DNA of 39,350 nt from an uncultured Aurantimicrobium sp. (GCF_936931525.1 NZ_CAKZII010000031.1:1-39350); one strand, 5' to 3'; numbered from the stretch's first letter, positions 16,803 through 27,701 are shown. The notes: generated by a model from the sequence alone, not told the origin. Translations and numbers: made by a program.

Positions 16803-18176
16803 CTACAGCGTGTGTAGAGGCTTGCCAGCGAGGTACAGGAATGCTTCACCCAGTGACTCGTTCTGAGTTGGGTGAGCGTGGAGCAAAGGTGCGATGTCTT
16901 CTGGGTGTGCTTCCCAGTTCACAACAAGCTGAGCTTCACCGATGAGCTCGCCTACACGAGCACCGATCATGTGGACACCGACAACTGGGCCGTCAACAAC
17001 GCGAACAACCTTGACCGAACCTGCGGTACCAAGGATTTCGCTCTTACCGTTACCGGCGAGGTTGTAGTCATAGGCAGCAATCTTGTCTGCGCCATACTGC
17101 TCTGCAGCTTTTGCTTCGGTGAGGCCAACAGATGCGATTTCAGGCTCGCAATAGGTCACCTTAGGAATGTTGATGTCGCTGATTACGACAGGGTTCAGGC
17201 CAGCGATTTCTTCGGCAACGAAGAAGCCCTGCTGGTAACCGCGGTGAGCCAGCTGAAGACCAGGAACGATGTCGCCGACTGCGTAAACCCCAGGAATGTT
17301 GGTTGCGAGGCGTTCGTTAGTGATGACAAAACCACGATCCATGGTGATGCCGACCTCTTCGAAGCCACAACCTGCGGTTGCGGGGCCACGGCCTACAGCA
17401 ACGAGGAGGAGATCTGCTTCAACGGTCTCGCCGCTTTCGAGAGTGATGACAACACCAGAGTCACTCTGGGTTACGCCCTGGAAGCGAACGCCGAGCTTGT
17501 AGTCGATTCCGCGCTTACGGTAAGCACGCTCAAGAGCCTTGGAGATGCTTTCTTCTTCATTGGGAACGAGGTGAGGAAGGCCCTCAATGATGACAACCTC
17601 GGCGCCGAAGCTCTTCCAGACAGAAGCGAACTCAACACCAATAACACCGCCACCAAGAATGGCAACCTTGTTGGGAACGTAGTTCATCTGAAGTGCGTGC
17701 TCGCTGGTGATAACACGTCCGCCGATTTCGAGGCCGGGAAGTGAACGAGAGTAAGAACCAGTGGCGAGAACAACGTTCTTGCCCACAATGGTGTCAGCGC
17801 CAACAGCAACAGTATTGGGGGAGACGAGGCGTCCTTCGCCTTCGATGACGGTGATGCCACGAGCCTTGATAAGGCCGCCAAGACCCTTGTACTTCTTTGA
17901 AATGATGTCTTCGCGGAATGCGTTGACACGATCCATGTCCACACCGTTGAAGGTGGCGTTGATGCCGCATTCGTGTGCTTCGCGGGCATTGTCGGCAACC
18001 TCAGCTGCGTGAAGCATGGCCTTGGTGGGAATACATCCCACGTGGAGGCAGGTACCACCCAGCTTGTTCTTTTCGATGAGGGCGACGTTCATGCCGAGTT
18101 CGCTGGCACGAATGGCGGCAGAGTAGCCACCACTTCCGCCGCCGAGTACGACGAGGTCAAAGTTGAGTTCAGCCAC
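16803..18176 (-). CDS. lpdA: Dihydrolipoyl dehydrogenase
   Basis: LVVLGGGSGGYSAAIRASELG, GGTCLHVGCIPTKAMLHAAE, HAHPTQNESLGEAF; GTG start with AAAGGAG ribosome-binding site. Confidence 0.95.
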   Translation of the reverse strand: MAELNFDLVVLGGGSGGYSAAIRASELGMNVALIEKNKLGGTCLHVGCIPTKAMLHAAEVADNAREAHECGINATFNGVDMDRVNAFREDIISKKYKGLGGLIKARGITVIEGEGRLVSPNTVAVGADTIVGKNVVLATGSYSRSLPGLEIGGRVITSEHALQMNYVPNKVAILGGGVIGVEFASVWKSFGAEVVIIEGLPHLVPNEEESISKALERAYRKRGIDYKLGVRFQGVTQSDSGVVITLESGETVEADLLLVAVGRGPATAGCGFEEVGITMDRGFVITNERLATNIPGVYAVGDIVPGLQLAHRGYQQGFFVAEEIAGLNPVVISDINIPKVTYCEPEIASVGLTEAKAAEQYGADKIAAYDYNLAGNGKSEILGTAGSVKVVRVVDGPVVGVHMIGARVGELIGEAQLVVNWEAHPEDIAPLLHAHPTQNESLGEAFLYLAGKPLHTL

Positions 18177-18262
18177 GTTTCTGCTCCTTTTGAGAGGGTG
18201 TTTGCGCCAGTGAGACGCAAAAATCTGCGTTACTTACAGTGAAGTTAACCTTTACGAGACTA

Positions 18263-19738
18263 CTACGCCGTGGCGTATGTCTCTGCGAGGTTAATCAGGG
18301 TGCGTACAGCAACGCCGGTTGGACCAGCGCTGGTGTAGCCATATGCGCCACCTGCATTGTTTGCCGTGTTGGCAATATCTAGGTGAACCCAAGGGATCTG
18401 TGGGGCATCTGGCTTATCTGAGGTCTTACCTACAAAATCTTTGAGGAAAGTAGCCCCGACAAGCATTCCACCTGCCGTGTTCCCAGGCTTGACGTTGGCA
18501 ATATCTGCCACATCAGAGTTCAAGTAAGCACGTAGTTCTTCAGGAAGAGGCATGTGCCAGAAGTTTTCTCCTGCAGCCTGACCGAGTTCCACGAGGTGGG
18601 AAATAGTGTCAGCATCTCCCATGACGCCGGTGTAGCGGGTACCTAAAGCAGTTGTAGCTGCGCCTGTCAGAGTGGCGATGTCGAAGATGACGTCTGGAAA
18701 TTCCTTGCTTGCAGCAACAAGGCCATCTGCGAGAACTAGTCGTCCTTCAGCGTCAGTATTGAGAACTTCAACTGTCTTTCCACCGTGAATGGTTAGTACA
18801 TCATTGGGGCGGGTGGCTGTGCTGGAAGGCATGTTCTCGGCAAGACACAGCCACGCTGTGATGTTGACGTTGAGTTTGAGCTTGGCCGCAGCTGTGATGA
18901 TGGCCAACGTTGAAGCTGCTCCAGTCATGTCGTATTTCATACCGATCATGCCTGCGCCAGTCTTCAGCGACAGTCCACCAGTATCGAAGGTGATGCCCTT
19001 GCCCACAATGGCGATGTGCTTCTTTGCTTTCTTGGGGGCATAAACAAGCTTGACCAAACGTGGAGGACGTGAAGATCCCTTGCCTACGCCCACAATCCCA
19101 CCGAAACCATCCTTGGCCAGGGCCTTTTCGTCCCAGACAGTGGACTTGATCGGTAATCCCTTGATGGCAGTGAGAGTGTGCTCAACGAAAGTAGCTGGGT
19201 ATAGATCGTTCGGGGGAGTATTGACCAGGTCCTTGACCAGCGAAAGTGCTTGAGCTGTGATGGCAGATTTTGAAAGATCAACAGTTATTTTCTTGTCCGC
19301 AACAATTTCAACTTGTTCGACAGGAGTCTTCTTTTCGGGCGTGGTCTTGTATTCGTTGTAGGAATACGCGCCGAGAGCAGCACCTTCGGCAACTGCCTGG
19401 ACAGACGCAGCATCCGTTGCTCCCAGATCAAATGCCACGACCGCGTGACCTGCAAGCTTGCGGGTAGCAACAGCAGCGGCATAGCGGTAACTGTTTGGGC
19501 TGAGCGGCTCTGAGCCAAGGCCGACGATTCCCACAACTGTGGTGGGGTGTTCAGGATCAATCACAGTGGTGAAGGAATCTGAAGTTCCAGTGATCTCGAG
19601 AGATGCTGCGAGTTTGGCTAGTTTCGAGGTTTCCCGTGAAGAGACAATTCTTACCCCCTTCTTATCTGAGACAGCGCCCAGAACTACAAAAGCTTTTGCC
19701 GAGGGACGAACAACCTGTGTCAATGAAGGAATACTCAC
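18263..19738 (-). CDS. pepA: Leucyl aminopeptidase (M17)
   Basis: GKGITFDTGGLSLKTG, NTDAEGRLVLADGL, TLTGAATTALG; GTG start. Confidence 0.94.
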   Translation of the reverse strand: MSIPSLTQVVRPSAKAFVVLGAVSDKKGVRIVSSRETSKLAKLAASLEITGTSDSFTTVIDPEHPTTVVGIVGLGSEPLSPNSYRYAAAVATRKLAGHAVVAFDLGATDAASVQAVAEGAALGAYSYNEYKTTPEKKTPVEQVEIVADKKITVDLSKSAITAQALSLVKDLVNTPPNDLYPATFVEHTLTAIKGLPIKSTVWDEKALAKDGFGGIVGVGKGSSRPPRLVKLVYAPKKAKKHIAIVGKGITFDTGGLSLKTGAGMIGMKYDMTGAASTLAIITAAAKLKLNVNITAWLCLAENMPSSTATRPNDVLTIHGGKTVEVLNTDAEGRLVLADGLVAASKEFPDVIFDIATLTGAATTALGTRYTGVMGDADTISHLVELGQAAGENFWHMPLPEELRAYLNSDVADIANVKPGNTAGGMLVGATFLKDFVGKTSDKPDAPQIPWVHLDIANTANNAGGAYGYTSAGPTGVAVRTLINLAETYATA

Positions 19739-19744
19739 GTTTTC

Positions 19745-19750
19745 ACCCTA
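19745..19750 (-). promoter_or_regulatory. Putative leaderless pepA promoter, -10 TAGGGT
   Basis: Minus strand TAGGGT-GAAAAC-GTG. Confidence 0.42.
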
Positions 19751-19808
19751 GGTTCTCACTGTTTACACAGGCTTCTCCCACGCGTACAAAGCACCAGAAA
19801 AGCGAACG

Positions 19809-19814
19809 TAGACT
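19809..19814 (+). promoter_or_regulatory. Putative leaderless promoter of the PAC2 gene, -10 TAGACT
   Basis: TAGACT-GGGGCT-ATG (19821). Confidence 0.48.
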
Positions 19815-19820
19815 GGGGCT

Positions 19821-20747
19821 ATGCCTGAACGCGAGAGCTTGCTCCACTTCGTGATGGATGCAGCTGCAGTCCCTCGAGGTTTACCGATGGTGGCTGGGCT
19901 CACAGGTTTCGCTGATTCAGGTTCAGCGGTTACCGGCTTTACCGACTACATCGTGGACACGATGGATTCTCAGATCATTGCCATCTTTGATGCTGATTCC
20001 CTGTTGGATTACCGCGCTCGCCGGCCCATCATCTACTTTGACCAGGACCACCTAACTGGTTTCGAGCCGCCAATGCTGGCTTTCCATCTCGTCCGAGATG
20101 AGATGTCTCGGCCATTTGTCCTCCTTACAGGCTATGAACCAGACTTCAAGTGGGAAGCGTTCAGTAAAGAAGTTCTCAACTTTGTGGAACGTTTCGATAT
20201 CGTCACCACAACATGGGTGCACTCCATCCCGATGCCCGTGCCACACACCCGCCCCATAGGGACCACGGTGAGCGGTAATCGTTCAGACCTGATTGAGCAG
20301 TTCTCGGTCTGGCGCCCACACACTCAAGTTCCCGCCAATGCCATGCACCTCGTGGAATATCGCTTGCAAGAGATTGAACATGAAGTAGCTGGTTTTGTTC
20401 TCTTGGTTCCTCACTACCTTGCAGATACAGAGTTCCCACAAGCATCTCTGGTAGCACTGGAAAGCATCAGCTCAGCCACTGGCCTGATTTTTCCCACGGA
20501 TCGACTGCGTGAAGAGGGGAGAGAGTTTGTCTCCAAAATCGATGAACAAGTTGAAACAAATGACGAGCTGAACAAACTCGTCCACACACTTGAACAGCGC
20601 TACGACTCGTATATGAAAGACAACGCTGTTCGGTCTCCATTGACAGATATTGAAGGCGAACTTCCCACGGCAGATGAAATAGCCGCGGAACTTGAAGAAT
20701 TTCTTGCGTACCGTCGTGGTACGGAAGAGTCTGGCGACATGCGATAA
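19821..20747 (+). CDS. PAC2 family protein (proteasome-assembly-chaperone-like)
   Basis: [81 protein letters not shown]; sits upstream of sigA. Confidence 0.87.
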   Translation: MPERESLLHFVMDAAAVPRGLPMVAGLTGFADSGSAVTGFTDYIVDTMDSQIIAIFDADSLLDYRARRPIIYFDQDHLTGFEPPMLAFHLVRDEMSRPFVLLTGYEPDFKWEAFSKEVLNFVERFDIVTTTWVHSIPMPVPHTRPIGTTVSGNRSDLIEQFSVWRPHTQVPANAMHLVEYRLQEIEHEVAGFVLLVPHYLADTEFPQASLVALESISSATGLIFPTDRLREEGREFVSKIDEQVETNDELNKLVHTLEQRYDSYMKDNAVRSPLTDIEGELPTADEIAAELEEFLAYRRGTEESGDMR

Positions 20748-20755
20748 TAGAAACC

Positions 20756-20795
20756 GGACCCAGTCTGTCCCCTTCACGGGACTTGACAAGGGTCC
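20756..20795 (+). other. Nested inverted repeat in the PAC2-sigA intergenic/leader region
   Basis: Outer ggaccc (20756-20761)/gggtcc (20790-20795); inner gtccc (20767-20771)/gggac (20778-20782). Confidence 0.5.
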
Positions 20796-20827
20796 TAGTT
20801 ATGCCCCCGAACAGGAGAAATCTGCTC

Positions 20828-22612
20828 ATGGCAACAGAGAACGCACCATCAAAGCCCAAAGGTCGCCTCGCGTCGTTCTTTAGCGGTAAATCAAAGCCCT
20901 CTGTTGTCGAGTCTGCTCCGGAAAGTACTCCCTCTGTGAAGGCTCCTGCCGCAAAAGCTTCTGCTCCAAAGACCCCTGCAAAAACTACCGAGAAGGCTGC
21001 TCCCAAAGCAGCGTCGAAGCCAGTAGCAAAGACTGCTTCCAAGGCACCTGCTGCTAAAGCACCTGCTACTAAGGCCACTGCAAAGGCGCCTGCTGCTAAG
21101 ACTCCAGTAAAGACTGCTGCTGCAAAGCCAGCCACCAAGGCCCCCGCTAAGGCAACTGCAAAACCTGCTGCAACAGCTGCTGCAGCGAAGGCTCCCGCAA
21201 AGGCCGCAGCCAAGGCGCCTGCGAAAGCTCCTGCCAAGGCCCCCGCAAAAGCCGCTGCCAAGCCAGTAGCCAAAGCTGAGTCCAAAACCCCCGCGAAGGC
21301 ACCAGCTAAAGCTGCTGCAAAGGCTCCTGTCAAAGCTGCTGAAGCTGAAAAGCCAGCAGCGAAAGCAAAGAAGCCCACTAAGGCAGAACTTGAAAAGATG
21401 GCCAATGCGCTTCTCACCGAAGAAGCGGCTCCGGCAGAAATCGCCCCTAAGCGCGGTCGTGGACGAGCTAAGGCAGTCGATCCAGATGCCGATGAAGAAG
21501 AAGTTGATGTAGAAGAGCTCGTCGCAGACGTCGCAATCGAAGCTGTTGTCATCGAAGTTGCTGATGATGAGGTCCTTGAAGACGACGAAGACAAGCCTGC
21601 ACGTCCTGCTGTCAGTGACGAGCCACTTCCAACTGGCGCCATCGTTCTATCCATGGCTGATGACGACGATGACATTCCTGTCTACTCCACCGCAATCACG
21701 GGAGCGACTGCAGACCCCGTCAAGGACTACCTCAAGCAAATTGGTAAAGTCCCACTTCTCAACGCTGTTGAAGAAGTTGAGCTTGCGCTGCGTATCGAAG
21801 CGGGCCTGTTCGCTGAAGACAAGCTGGCAACCAAGAAGAGCATCCCGAAGCAGCTTGAGCGTGAGCTTCGCTGGGTTGCCCGTGATGGCCAGCGTGCAAA
21901 GAGCCACCTGTTGGGTGCAAACCTTCGTCTTGTTGTCTCTTTGGCAAAGCGTTACACCGGTCGTGGCATGCAGTTCCTGGACCTTATCCAGGAAGGTAAC
22001 CTCGGTCTGATTCGTGCGGTTGAGAAGTTCGACTACACCAAGGGCTTCAAGTTCTCGACCTACGCAACCTGGTGGATTCGTCAGGCAATTACCCGTGCAA
22101 TGGCTGACCAGGCACGAACCATTCGTATTCCTGTGCACATGGTTGAAGTCATCAACAAGCTTGCACGTGTTCAGCGTCAGATGCTGCAGGATCTTGGTCG
22201 CGAACCGACTCCTGAAGAACTCTCGCGTGAACTCGACATGACTCCTGAAAAGGTTGTTGAAGTTCAGAAGTACGGCCGTGAGCCCATTTCGCTTCACACA
22301 CCCCTGGGTGAAGACGGTGACAGCGAATTTGGAGACCTCATCGAGGACACCGAAGCAGTTGTTCCTGCAGATGCAGTTGGTTTCACCATGCTGCAGAAGC
22401 AGCTGGAGTCCCTGCTTGATTCCCTCTCTGAGCGCGAAGCAGGCGTAATCCGCATGCGCTTTGGCCTGGGCGATGGCATTCCTAAGACTCTTGACCAGAT
22501 CGGTGACACCTTTGGTGTGACTCGTGAGCGTATCCGTCAGATTGAATCGAAGACGATGGCGAAACTTCGCCACCCTTCACGTTCACAGTCGCTGCGTGAC
22601 TACCTCGAATAA
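20828..22612 (+). CDS. sigA: Principal RNA polymerase sigma factor with Lys-Ala-Pro-rich N-terminal extension
   Basis: [115 protein letters not shown] upstream of ATG 20828. Confidence 0.95.
   Translation: MATENAPSKPKGRLASFFSGKSKPSVVESAPESTPSVKAPAAKASAPKTPAKTTEKAAPKAASKPVAKTASKAPAAKAPATKATAKAPAAKTPVKTAAAKPATKAPAKATAKPAATAAAAKAPAKAAAKAPAKAPAKAPAKAAAKPVAKAESKTPAKAPAKAAAKAPVKAAEAEKPAAKAKKPTKAELEKMANALLTEEAAPAEIAPKRGRGRAKAVDPDADEEEVDVEELVADVAIEAVVIEVADDEVLEDDEDKPARPAVSDEPLPTGAIVLSMADDDDDIPVYSTAITGATADPVKDYLKQIGKVPLLNAVEEVELALRIEAGLFAEDKLATKKSIPKQLERELRWVARDGQRAKSHLLGANLRLVVSLAKRYTGRGMQFLDLIQEGNLGLIRAVEKFDYTKGFKFSTYATWWIRQAITRAMADQARTIRIPVHMVEVINKLARVQRQMLQDLGREPTPEELSRELDMTPEKVVEVQKYGREPISLHTPLGEDGDSEFGDLIEDTEAVVPADAVGFTMLQKQLESLLDSLSEREAGVIRMRFGLGDGIPKTLDQIGDTFGVTRERIRQIESKTMAKLRHPSRSQSLRDYLE
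20930..21370 (+). repeat. Low-complexity KAPAK/AAKAPAK-coding repeat region within sigA
   Basis: Degenerate repeats of (gct/gcc)(cct)(gca/gct)aag encoding [20 protein letters not shown]. Confidence 0.85.
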
Positions 22613-22625
22613 ATCGAGAAATGTA

Positions 22626-22658
22626 AAGAAGCCCCGATGCAATGCATCGGGGCTTCTT
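22626..22658. terminator. Bidirectional intrinsic terminator between sigA and the DUF7455 gene
   Basis: Perfect 15-bp stem aagaagccccgatgc / aat / gcatcggggcttctt. Confidence 0.86.
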
Positions 22659-22672
22659 CGTTAAGTCAGTTG

Positions 22673-22909
22673 TTAGATTGAACGATCGTTGGCAGCGTGA
22701 AGCTTTGCCGTCTCGTCGTGCCAGTCTGCTCCGAGACCAGTGAGCTTTTCACGGTGCTTGGTTGCGTGGTGTGCACAGAAGAGAAGGACACCGCCTGCTG
22801 GCATGGTGGCGCGAACGTAGGCCTGTGCTCCGCAGCTGTCACAGCGGTCTAGGCCGGTGAGCTCGGAGGCCACGTCGGTTGATGCAGTTTCAGTCATTGC
22901 TGTTGTCAT
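22673..22909 (-). CDS. DUF7455 family small Cys/His-containing protein
   Basis: LDRCDSCGAQAYVRATMPAGGVLLFCAHHATKHREKL; divergent from parE as in other actinobacteria; start inside the longer listed ORF with GAGGAG ribosome-binding site. Confidence 0.83.
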   Translation of the reverse strand: MTTAMTETASTDVASELTGLDRCDSCGAQAYVRATMPAGGVLLFCAHHATKHREKLTGLGADWHDETAKLHAANDRSI

Positions 22910-23087
22910 CTTTCGCTCCTCTTCGTAATGAAGTCCTAAGCACATATAACCATGAAGAGCCGACAAATGTGCTCGGAATGCAGGGCATTTCGCTGACCGC
23001 GTATCAGGTTCCTGACGCGTGCCTCCGATGATTCAGACCTGCAACAAACTACTGTCAAAGAGCGCCACGAAGTAGTTGAGGAGTCGC

Positions 23088-25169
23088 GTGAGTTCTTCTG
23101 AGTATTCTGCTCGCCATCTTTCCGTTCTGGAAGGCTTAGAGGCGGTCCGTAAGCGACCCGGTATGTATATCGGCACCACCGACTCCCGTGGTCTTATGCA
23201 CTGCCTGTGGGAGATCATCGATAACTCTGTAGATGAGGCACTTGGCGGTCACGGAAACACCATTGAGATTCAACTTCACAAAGACAACAGTGTTGAAGTT
23301 CGTGACACAGCACGAGGAATTCCTGTGGATGTGGAACCCAAGACGGGCCTAACTGGTGTTGAGGTTGTCTTCACCAAGCTCCATGCTGGTGGAAAGTTTG
23401 GCTCAGGTTCTTATGCGGCGTCGGGTGGTCTCCACGGTGTGGGTGCTTCTGTCGTAAACGCATTGTCAGAACGACTTGATGTTGAAGTAGACCGTGATGG
23501 CAAAATCTGGGCCATGTCGTTTCGACGCGGAGAACCAGGCATCTTTGACGACAGCAAAGGTATTGCACCCAACAACCCGTTCACTCCTTTTGAAGACGGT
23601 AGTTCACTCACCGTCAAGGGAAAGGTTGCCAAGGGTGTAACTGGAACGCGTGTGCGCTACTGGGCAGATCAGCAGATTTTCACCCCTGGAGCCTCATTCC
23701 AAACCGAAGATCTCAACTCCCGCGCACGTCAGACTGCATTCTTGGTTCCAGGCCTAGAGATGAAAATCTCTGATGAACGTGGACCTGAAGTTCTCGAATC
23801 TAGTTTCAAGTTCAGTGGTGGAATTAGTGAATTCGCTGAATTCCTCGCGCCAGACACTGCGGTAACGGACATTTGGCGGCTCACTGGTGAAGGAAACTTC
23901 ACTGAGACAGTTCCGGTGCTGGGTCCAGATGGAAACATGGCTTTGACTGAGGTGGAACGAAGCTGTGGTGTCGACATCGCTTTGCGCTGGGGAACCGGTT
24001 ACGAAACCGAGATGCAAAGTTTTGTGAACATTATTTCCACTCCCAAGGGTGGAACACACCAGCAGGGATTTGAACAGGCTCTTCTCAAGGTCATCCGCGC
24101 CCAGGTCGATGCGAATTCTCGCAAGCTTAAGGCCGGTAACGACAAGGTTGAGAAAGACGATGTGCTTGCAGGATTGACGGCGGTCGTTACCGTCCGTGTT
24201 CCTGAACCACAGTTCGAAGGTCAGACTAAGGAAGTTCTCGGAACTCCTGCTGTCAAGGCCATCGTTGCCTCGGTGGTTCAGAAGCAACTTGCTGCACGTT
24301 TGACCTCGACCAAACGTGATGACAAGACACAATCTTCTCTTTTGCTCGAGAAGATCGTCTCTGAGATGAAGAGTCGAATCTCCGCTCGCACTCATAAAGA
24401 AACTCAACGTCGAAAGAATGCACTGGAGACCTCGAGCCTTCCCGCGAAACTTGTCGATTGTCGCAGCAATGACGTTGAACAGTCTGAGCTCTTCATCGTT
24501 GAGGGTGACTCCGCTCTCGGAACTGCAAAGCTCGCGAGAAACAGCGAGTATCAAGCTTTGCTTCCTATCCGAGGCAAGATTCTCAACGTTCAAAAAGCGT
24601 CCGTTTCAGACATGCTTAACAACACGGAATGCGCTTCGATCATTCAGGTGATTGGCGCTGGTTCTGGCCGCAGCTTCGATCTTGAGGCTGCTAGGTATGG
24701 CAAAGTCATTCTGATGTCAGATGCAGACGTCGATGGTGCGCACATTCGAACTCTTTTGCTGACTCTCTTCTTCCGCTACATGCGACCACTCATTGAGGCA
24801 GGCCGCGTGTTCGCCGCAGTGCCACCGTTGCATCGTGTGGTTGTGCTCAATCCCGGCACCAAGCCGAATGAAACGATCTACACCTACTCGGAGACAGAAC
24901 TGCAATCGGTTTTGGCTGCCTTAGCGAAGTCTGGCAAGCGCTATCAAGAACCTATTCAGCGTTACAAGGGTCTGGGTGAGATGGATGCCGACCAATTGGC
25001 AACCACCACAATGGATCGCTCCGCTCGCACACTGCGACGCGTTCGCGTGGAAGATGCAGCAATGGCAGACACCGTCTTCGAACTCTTGATGGGTAACGAT
25101 GTCGGACCACGTCGAGACTTCATTATTGAAGGCTCCGCAGGTCTGTCTCGCGACAGGATCGACGTTTAG
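23088..25169 (+). CDS. parE: Type IIA topoisomerase subunit B (topoisomerase IV ParE-like)
   Basis: LEGLEAVRKRPGMYIGTTDSRGLMHCLWEIIDNSVDEALGG, GGLHGVGASVVNALS, EGDSALGTAK, QRYKGLGEMDADQL; GTG 23088 preferred because GAGGAG lies just upstream. Confidence 0.92.
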   Translation: MSSSEYSARHLSVLEGLEAVRKRPGMYIGTTDSRGLMHCLWEIIDNSVDEALGGHGNTIEIQLHKDNSVEVRDTARGIPVDVEPKTGLTGVEVVFTKLHAGGKFGSGSYAASGGLHGVGASVVNALSERLDVEVDRDGKIWAMSFRRGEPGIFDDSKGIAPNNPFTPFEDGSSLTVKGKVAKGVTGTRVRYWADQQIFTPGASFQTEDLNSRARQTAFLVPGLEMKISDERGPEVLESSFKFSGGISEFAEFLAPDTAVTDIWRLTGEGNFTETVPVLGPDGNMALTEVERSCGVDIALRWGTGYETEMQSFVNIISTPKGGTHQQGFEQALLKVIRAQVDANSRKLKAGNDKVEKDDVLAGLTAVVTVRVPEPQFEGQTKEVLGTPAVKAIVASVVQKQLAARLTSTKRDDKTQSSLLLEKIVSEMKSRISARTHKETQRRKNALETSSLPAKLVDCRSNDVEQSELFIVEGDSALGTAKLARNSEYQALLPIRGKILNVQKASVSDMLNNTECASIIQVIGAGSGRSFDLEAARYGKVILMSDADVDGAHIRTLLLTLFFRYMRPLIEAGRVFAAVPPLHRVVVLNPGTKPNETIYTYSETELQSVLAALAKSGKRYQEPIQRYKGLGEMDADQLATTTMDRSARTLRRVRVEDAAMADTVFELLMGNDVGPRRDFIIEGSAGLSRDRIDV

Positions 25170-25171
25170 TT

Positions 25172-27625
25172 TTAGTTCACTGCGTTGCCGACAAAGGCAA
25201 CATCACCATCGAGCAGTGTTCCTGACGCATCGCGCTTAGCAAGCTCAGTGGGGAGTTCGCGAGGCATGCCATCAAGGGCAGATGCGCGAGGAGTTCCCTG
25301 TCCGACCCAAGCCAGTGCTAACGCATCTTCGCCCTTAAGGAGGGTTTGTGCTCTCACGCCGCCTGTGCCACGACCCTTGGCGGGGAATTCCGTCAAAAGC
25401 GAAACCTTAGCGCGACCGGCGTCTGTTCCCAGCAAAGTGTTCATGCTGGTGGAGATGGTGACGACCTGGGCATCTGCTTCAGGCCCAGCGGTGAAGTAGA
25501 TCACACGAGCGTTGTCTGCGACTCGAATACCGGCCATACCGCCTGCAGCTGAACCTTGGGGACGAACAGCTTCAGCGCTGAAGTGGAGCAATTGTGCATC
25601 TGACGTGACAAAGATGAGCTCATCGGATTCACTGGCAGGTGCTACGCCCACTACGGAATCAGAATCTTTCATCGAGATGATGGCATTTCCTGACTTCACG
25701 GGGAATGCGTCAGCTTGAATGCGCTTGACCACACCTTCGGCTGTTCCGAGTGCATACGTTGTGTCGCCGCCTAATGAGACGAGACCGACTACCTTCTCGC
25801 CTGATTCAAGTTCGATGTAGTCGGAGCTATTGACCGCTGCCGCGAGCGAGACGCTGGATGCAGGAACACCAGGAAGTGAGACGGGGGAGAAGTGAACTAA
25901 ACGTCCCTGGCTGGTCACAGCCCCGATCAAGCCACGACGTGTGGTCGTGATGTCAGAAACAACTCCATCGTGGGCTGTGCGGTGGGTTCCCTGGGCAATA
26001 GGGTCGTCTGCATTCTCAAGATCAACTCGGGCTAAACGCCCGCTTGCAGAGAGCAATACTCGACATGGTGTGTCTTCTAGCTGAAGCGCCTCAGGCTGGG
26101 CCGCTGCGGCTCGGGCAGCAGTCGTTGCAGGTGCGACTGTCGACGTTGAGAGGACAGTTCGGCGGGGAGTACCGAGGTTCTTGGATACTTCAGTGAGTTC
26201 CTTGACCACAACGTCAATGAGCTTCTTATCGCTGGCCAGGATTGTTTCCAGTTCTGCAATTTCTTTGCGCAACGCATCTGCTTCTGCTTCGAGTTCAACG
26301 CGCGAGAACTTCGTTAGACGACGTAAACGAAGTTCCAAAATGTAGTCGGCTTGAGGAACCGAGAGCTCAAAAACGTCCATCAGGCGTGCGCGAGCTTGTT
26401 CAGTGTCGTCACTTTGGCGGATGAGTTGAATTACTTCGTCGATGTCCATGATGGCCACAAGCAAGCCATCTACGAGGTGGAGTCGTTCCTGGCGCTTGGC
26501 AAGGCGGTGTTGAGAGCGTCGCTGAACTACGAGCTTGCGGTGCTCGACATACACAGTCAGCATCTCGCGAAGTCCCATGGTCTGTGGACCACCGTTGACG
26601 AGCGCGACGTTGTTGATGCTGAAGGAGTCTTCGAGCGGGGTGTAGCGATAGAGCTGTTCAAGTACTGCTTCGGGATCGAAGCCGGTCTTGATTTCAATCA
26701 CGAGCTTAAGGCCATGGTGGCGATCTGTGAGGTCAATGACGTTGGAGATGCCGTTGAGCTTTTTACTGGTAACGCCATCCTTGATTTTGTCGATGACCTT
26801 TTCAGGACCCACCAAGTAAGGCAATTCTGTGACAGTAATTCCCATTTTTCGAGGGGAAATACTGCCGATAGTCACGCGAGCACGTGTCTTGAACGAGCCA
26901 CGGCCTGTCTCGTATGCCTCTCGAATACCATCTAGACCCATGATGACGCCGCCTGAAGGAAGGTCAGGGCCGGGAACGAAAGCCATCAGGTCATCCAGCG
27001 AAGCCTGTGGGTTTCGAAGAAGATGGATAGAAGCTTCAACAACCTCGATCAGGTTGTGGGGCGCCATGTTGGTGGCCATACCCACCGCAATACCGCTCGC
27101 GCCGTTGACCAGCAGGTTGGGATATGCCGAAGGTAAAACATCAGGCTGCTGGAACTGGTTGTCGTAGTTGGGAACGAAATCGACAACATCCTCATCCAGG
27201 TTCGCTGTCATGGCGAGAGCTGATGCAGCAAGTCGTGCTTCGGTATATCGAGCAGCAGCAGGGCCGTCATCGAGCGAGCCAAAGTTTCCATGCCCGTCAA
27301 TCAGGGGCAGGCGCAGAGAGAAGTCTTGAGCCAAACGCACGAGTGCGTCATAAATAGAAGCATCACCGTGGGGGTGAAGCTTTCCCATCACTTCACCAAC
27401 AACACGAGCGGACTTCACGTGGCCTTTATCGGGACGTAAACCCATCTCGCTCATCATGAACAAGATGCGTCGTTGCACGGGCTTCAGACCATCACGTGCA
27501 TCAGGGAGAGCACGAGAATAAATCACGGAATAGGCGTACTCCAGAAACGAGTCCCGCATCTCTGTCGAGACATCAATGTCTTCGATACGTTCGACAGCGT
27601 CGTTCGCGGGTGTGGAGGTGGCCAT
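25172..27625 (-). CDS. parC: Type IIA topoisomerase subunit A (topoisomerase IV ParC-like)
   Basis: [65 protein letters not shown]; paired with the ParE-like gene. Confidence 0.92.
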   Translation of the reverse strand: MATSTPANDAVERIEDIDVSTEMRDSFLEYAYSVIYSRALPDARDGLKPVQRRILFMMSEMGLRPDKGHVKSARVVGEVMGKLHPHGDASIYDALVRLAQDFSLRLPLIDGHGNFGSLDDGPAAARYTEARLAASALAMTANLDEDVVDFVPNYDNQFQQPDVLPSAYPNLLVNGASGIAVGMATNMAPHNLIEVVEASIHLLRNPQASLDDLMAFVPGPDLPSGGVIMGLDGIREAYETGRGSFKTRARVTIGSISPRKMGITVTELPYLVGPEKVIDKIKDGVTSKKLNGISNVIDLTDRHHGLKLVIEIKTGFDPEAVLEQLYRYTPLEDSFSINNVALVNGGPQTMGLREMLTVYVEHRKLVVQRRSQHRLAKRQERLHLVDGLLVAIMDIDEVIQLIRQSDDTEQARARLMDVFELSVPQADYILELRLRRLTKFSRVELEAEADALRKEIAELETILASDKKLIDVVVKELTEVSKNLGTPRRTVLSTSTVAPATTAARAAAAQPEALQLEDTPCRVLLSASGRLARVDLENADDPIAQGTHRTAHDGVVSDITTTRRGLIGAVTSQGRLVHFSPVSLPGVPASSVSLAAAVNSSDYIELESGEKVVGLVSLGGDTTYALGTAEGVVKRIQADAFPVKSGNAIISMKDSDSVVGVAPASESDELIFVTSDAQLLHFSAEAVRPQGSAAGGMAGIRVADNARVIYFTAGPEADAQVVTISTSMNTLLGTDAGRAKVSLLTEFPAKGRGTGGVRAQTLLKGEDALALAWVGQGTPRASALDGMPRELPTELAKRDASGTLLDGDVAFVGNAVN

Positions 27626-27701
27626 ATCTGTGATCTTTCGTTACGCATAAGACACAGCAGACATAACTGGCAAACCGCGCAACTATGGCAGACTGACGTC
27701 G

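Noticed and set aside
16872-17744. 290-aa plus-strand ORF
   Set aside because: Antisense to lpdA, which has all diagnostic motifs.
20783-20800. TTGACA...TAGTTAT as a sigA promoter
   Set aside because: Spacing between the two elements is only about 8 bp; not a credible -35/-10 pair.
20467-21675. 402-aa minus-strand Ala/Phe/Ser-rich ORF ([14 protein letters not shown]...)
   Set aside because: Reverse-strand reading of the sigA Lys-Ala-Pro repeats; membrane-like composition is an artefact of that repeat.
21647-22573. 308-aa minus-strand ORF
   Set aside because: Antisense to the conserved sigma regions of sigA; no domain.
23754-24593. 279-aa minus-strand ORF
   Set aside because: Antisense to parE core motifs.
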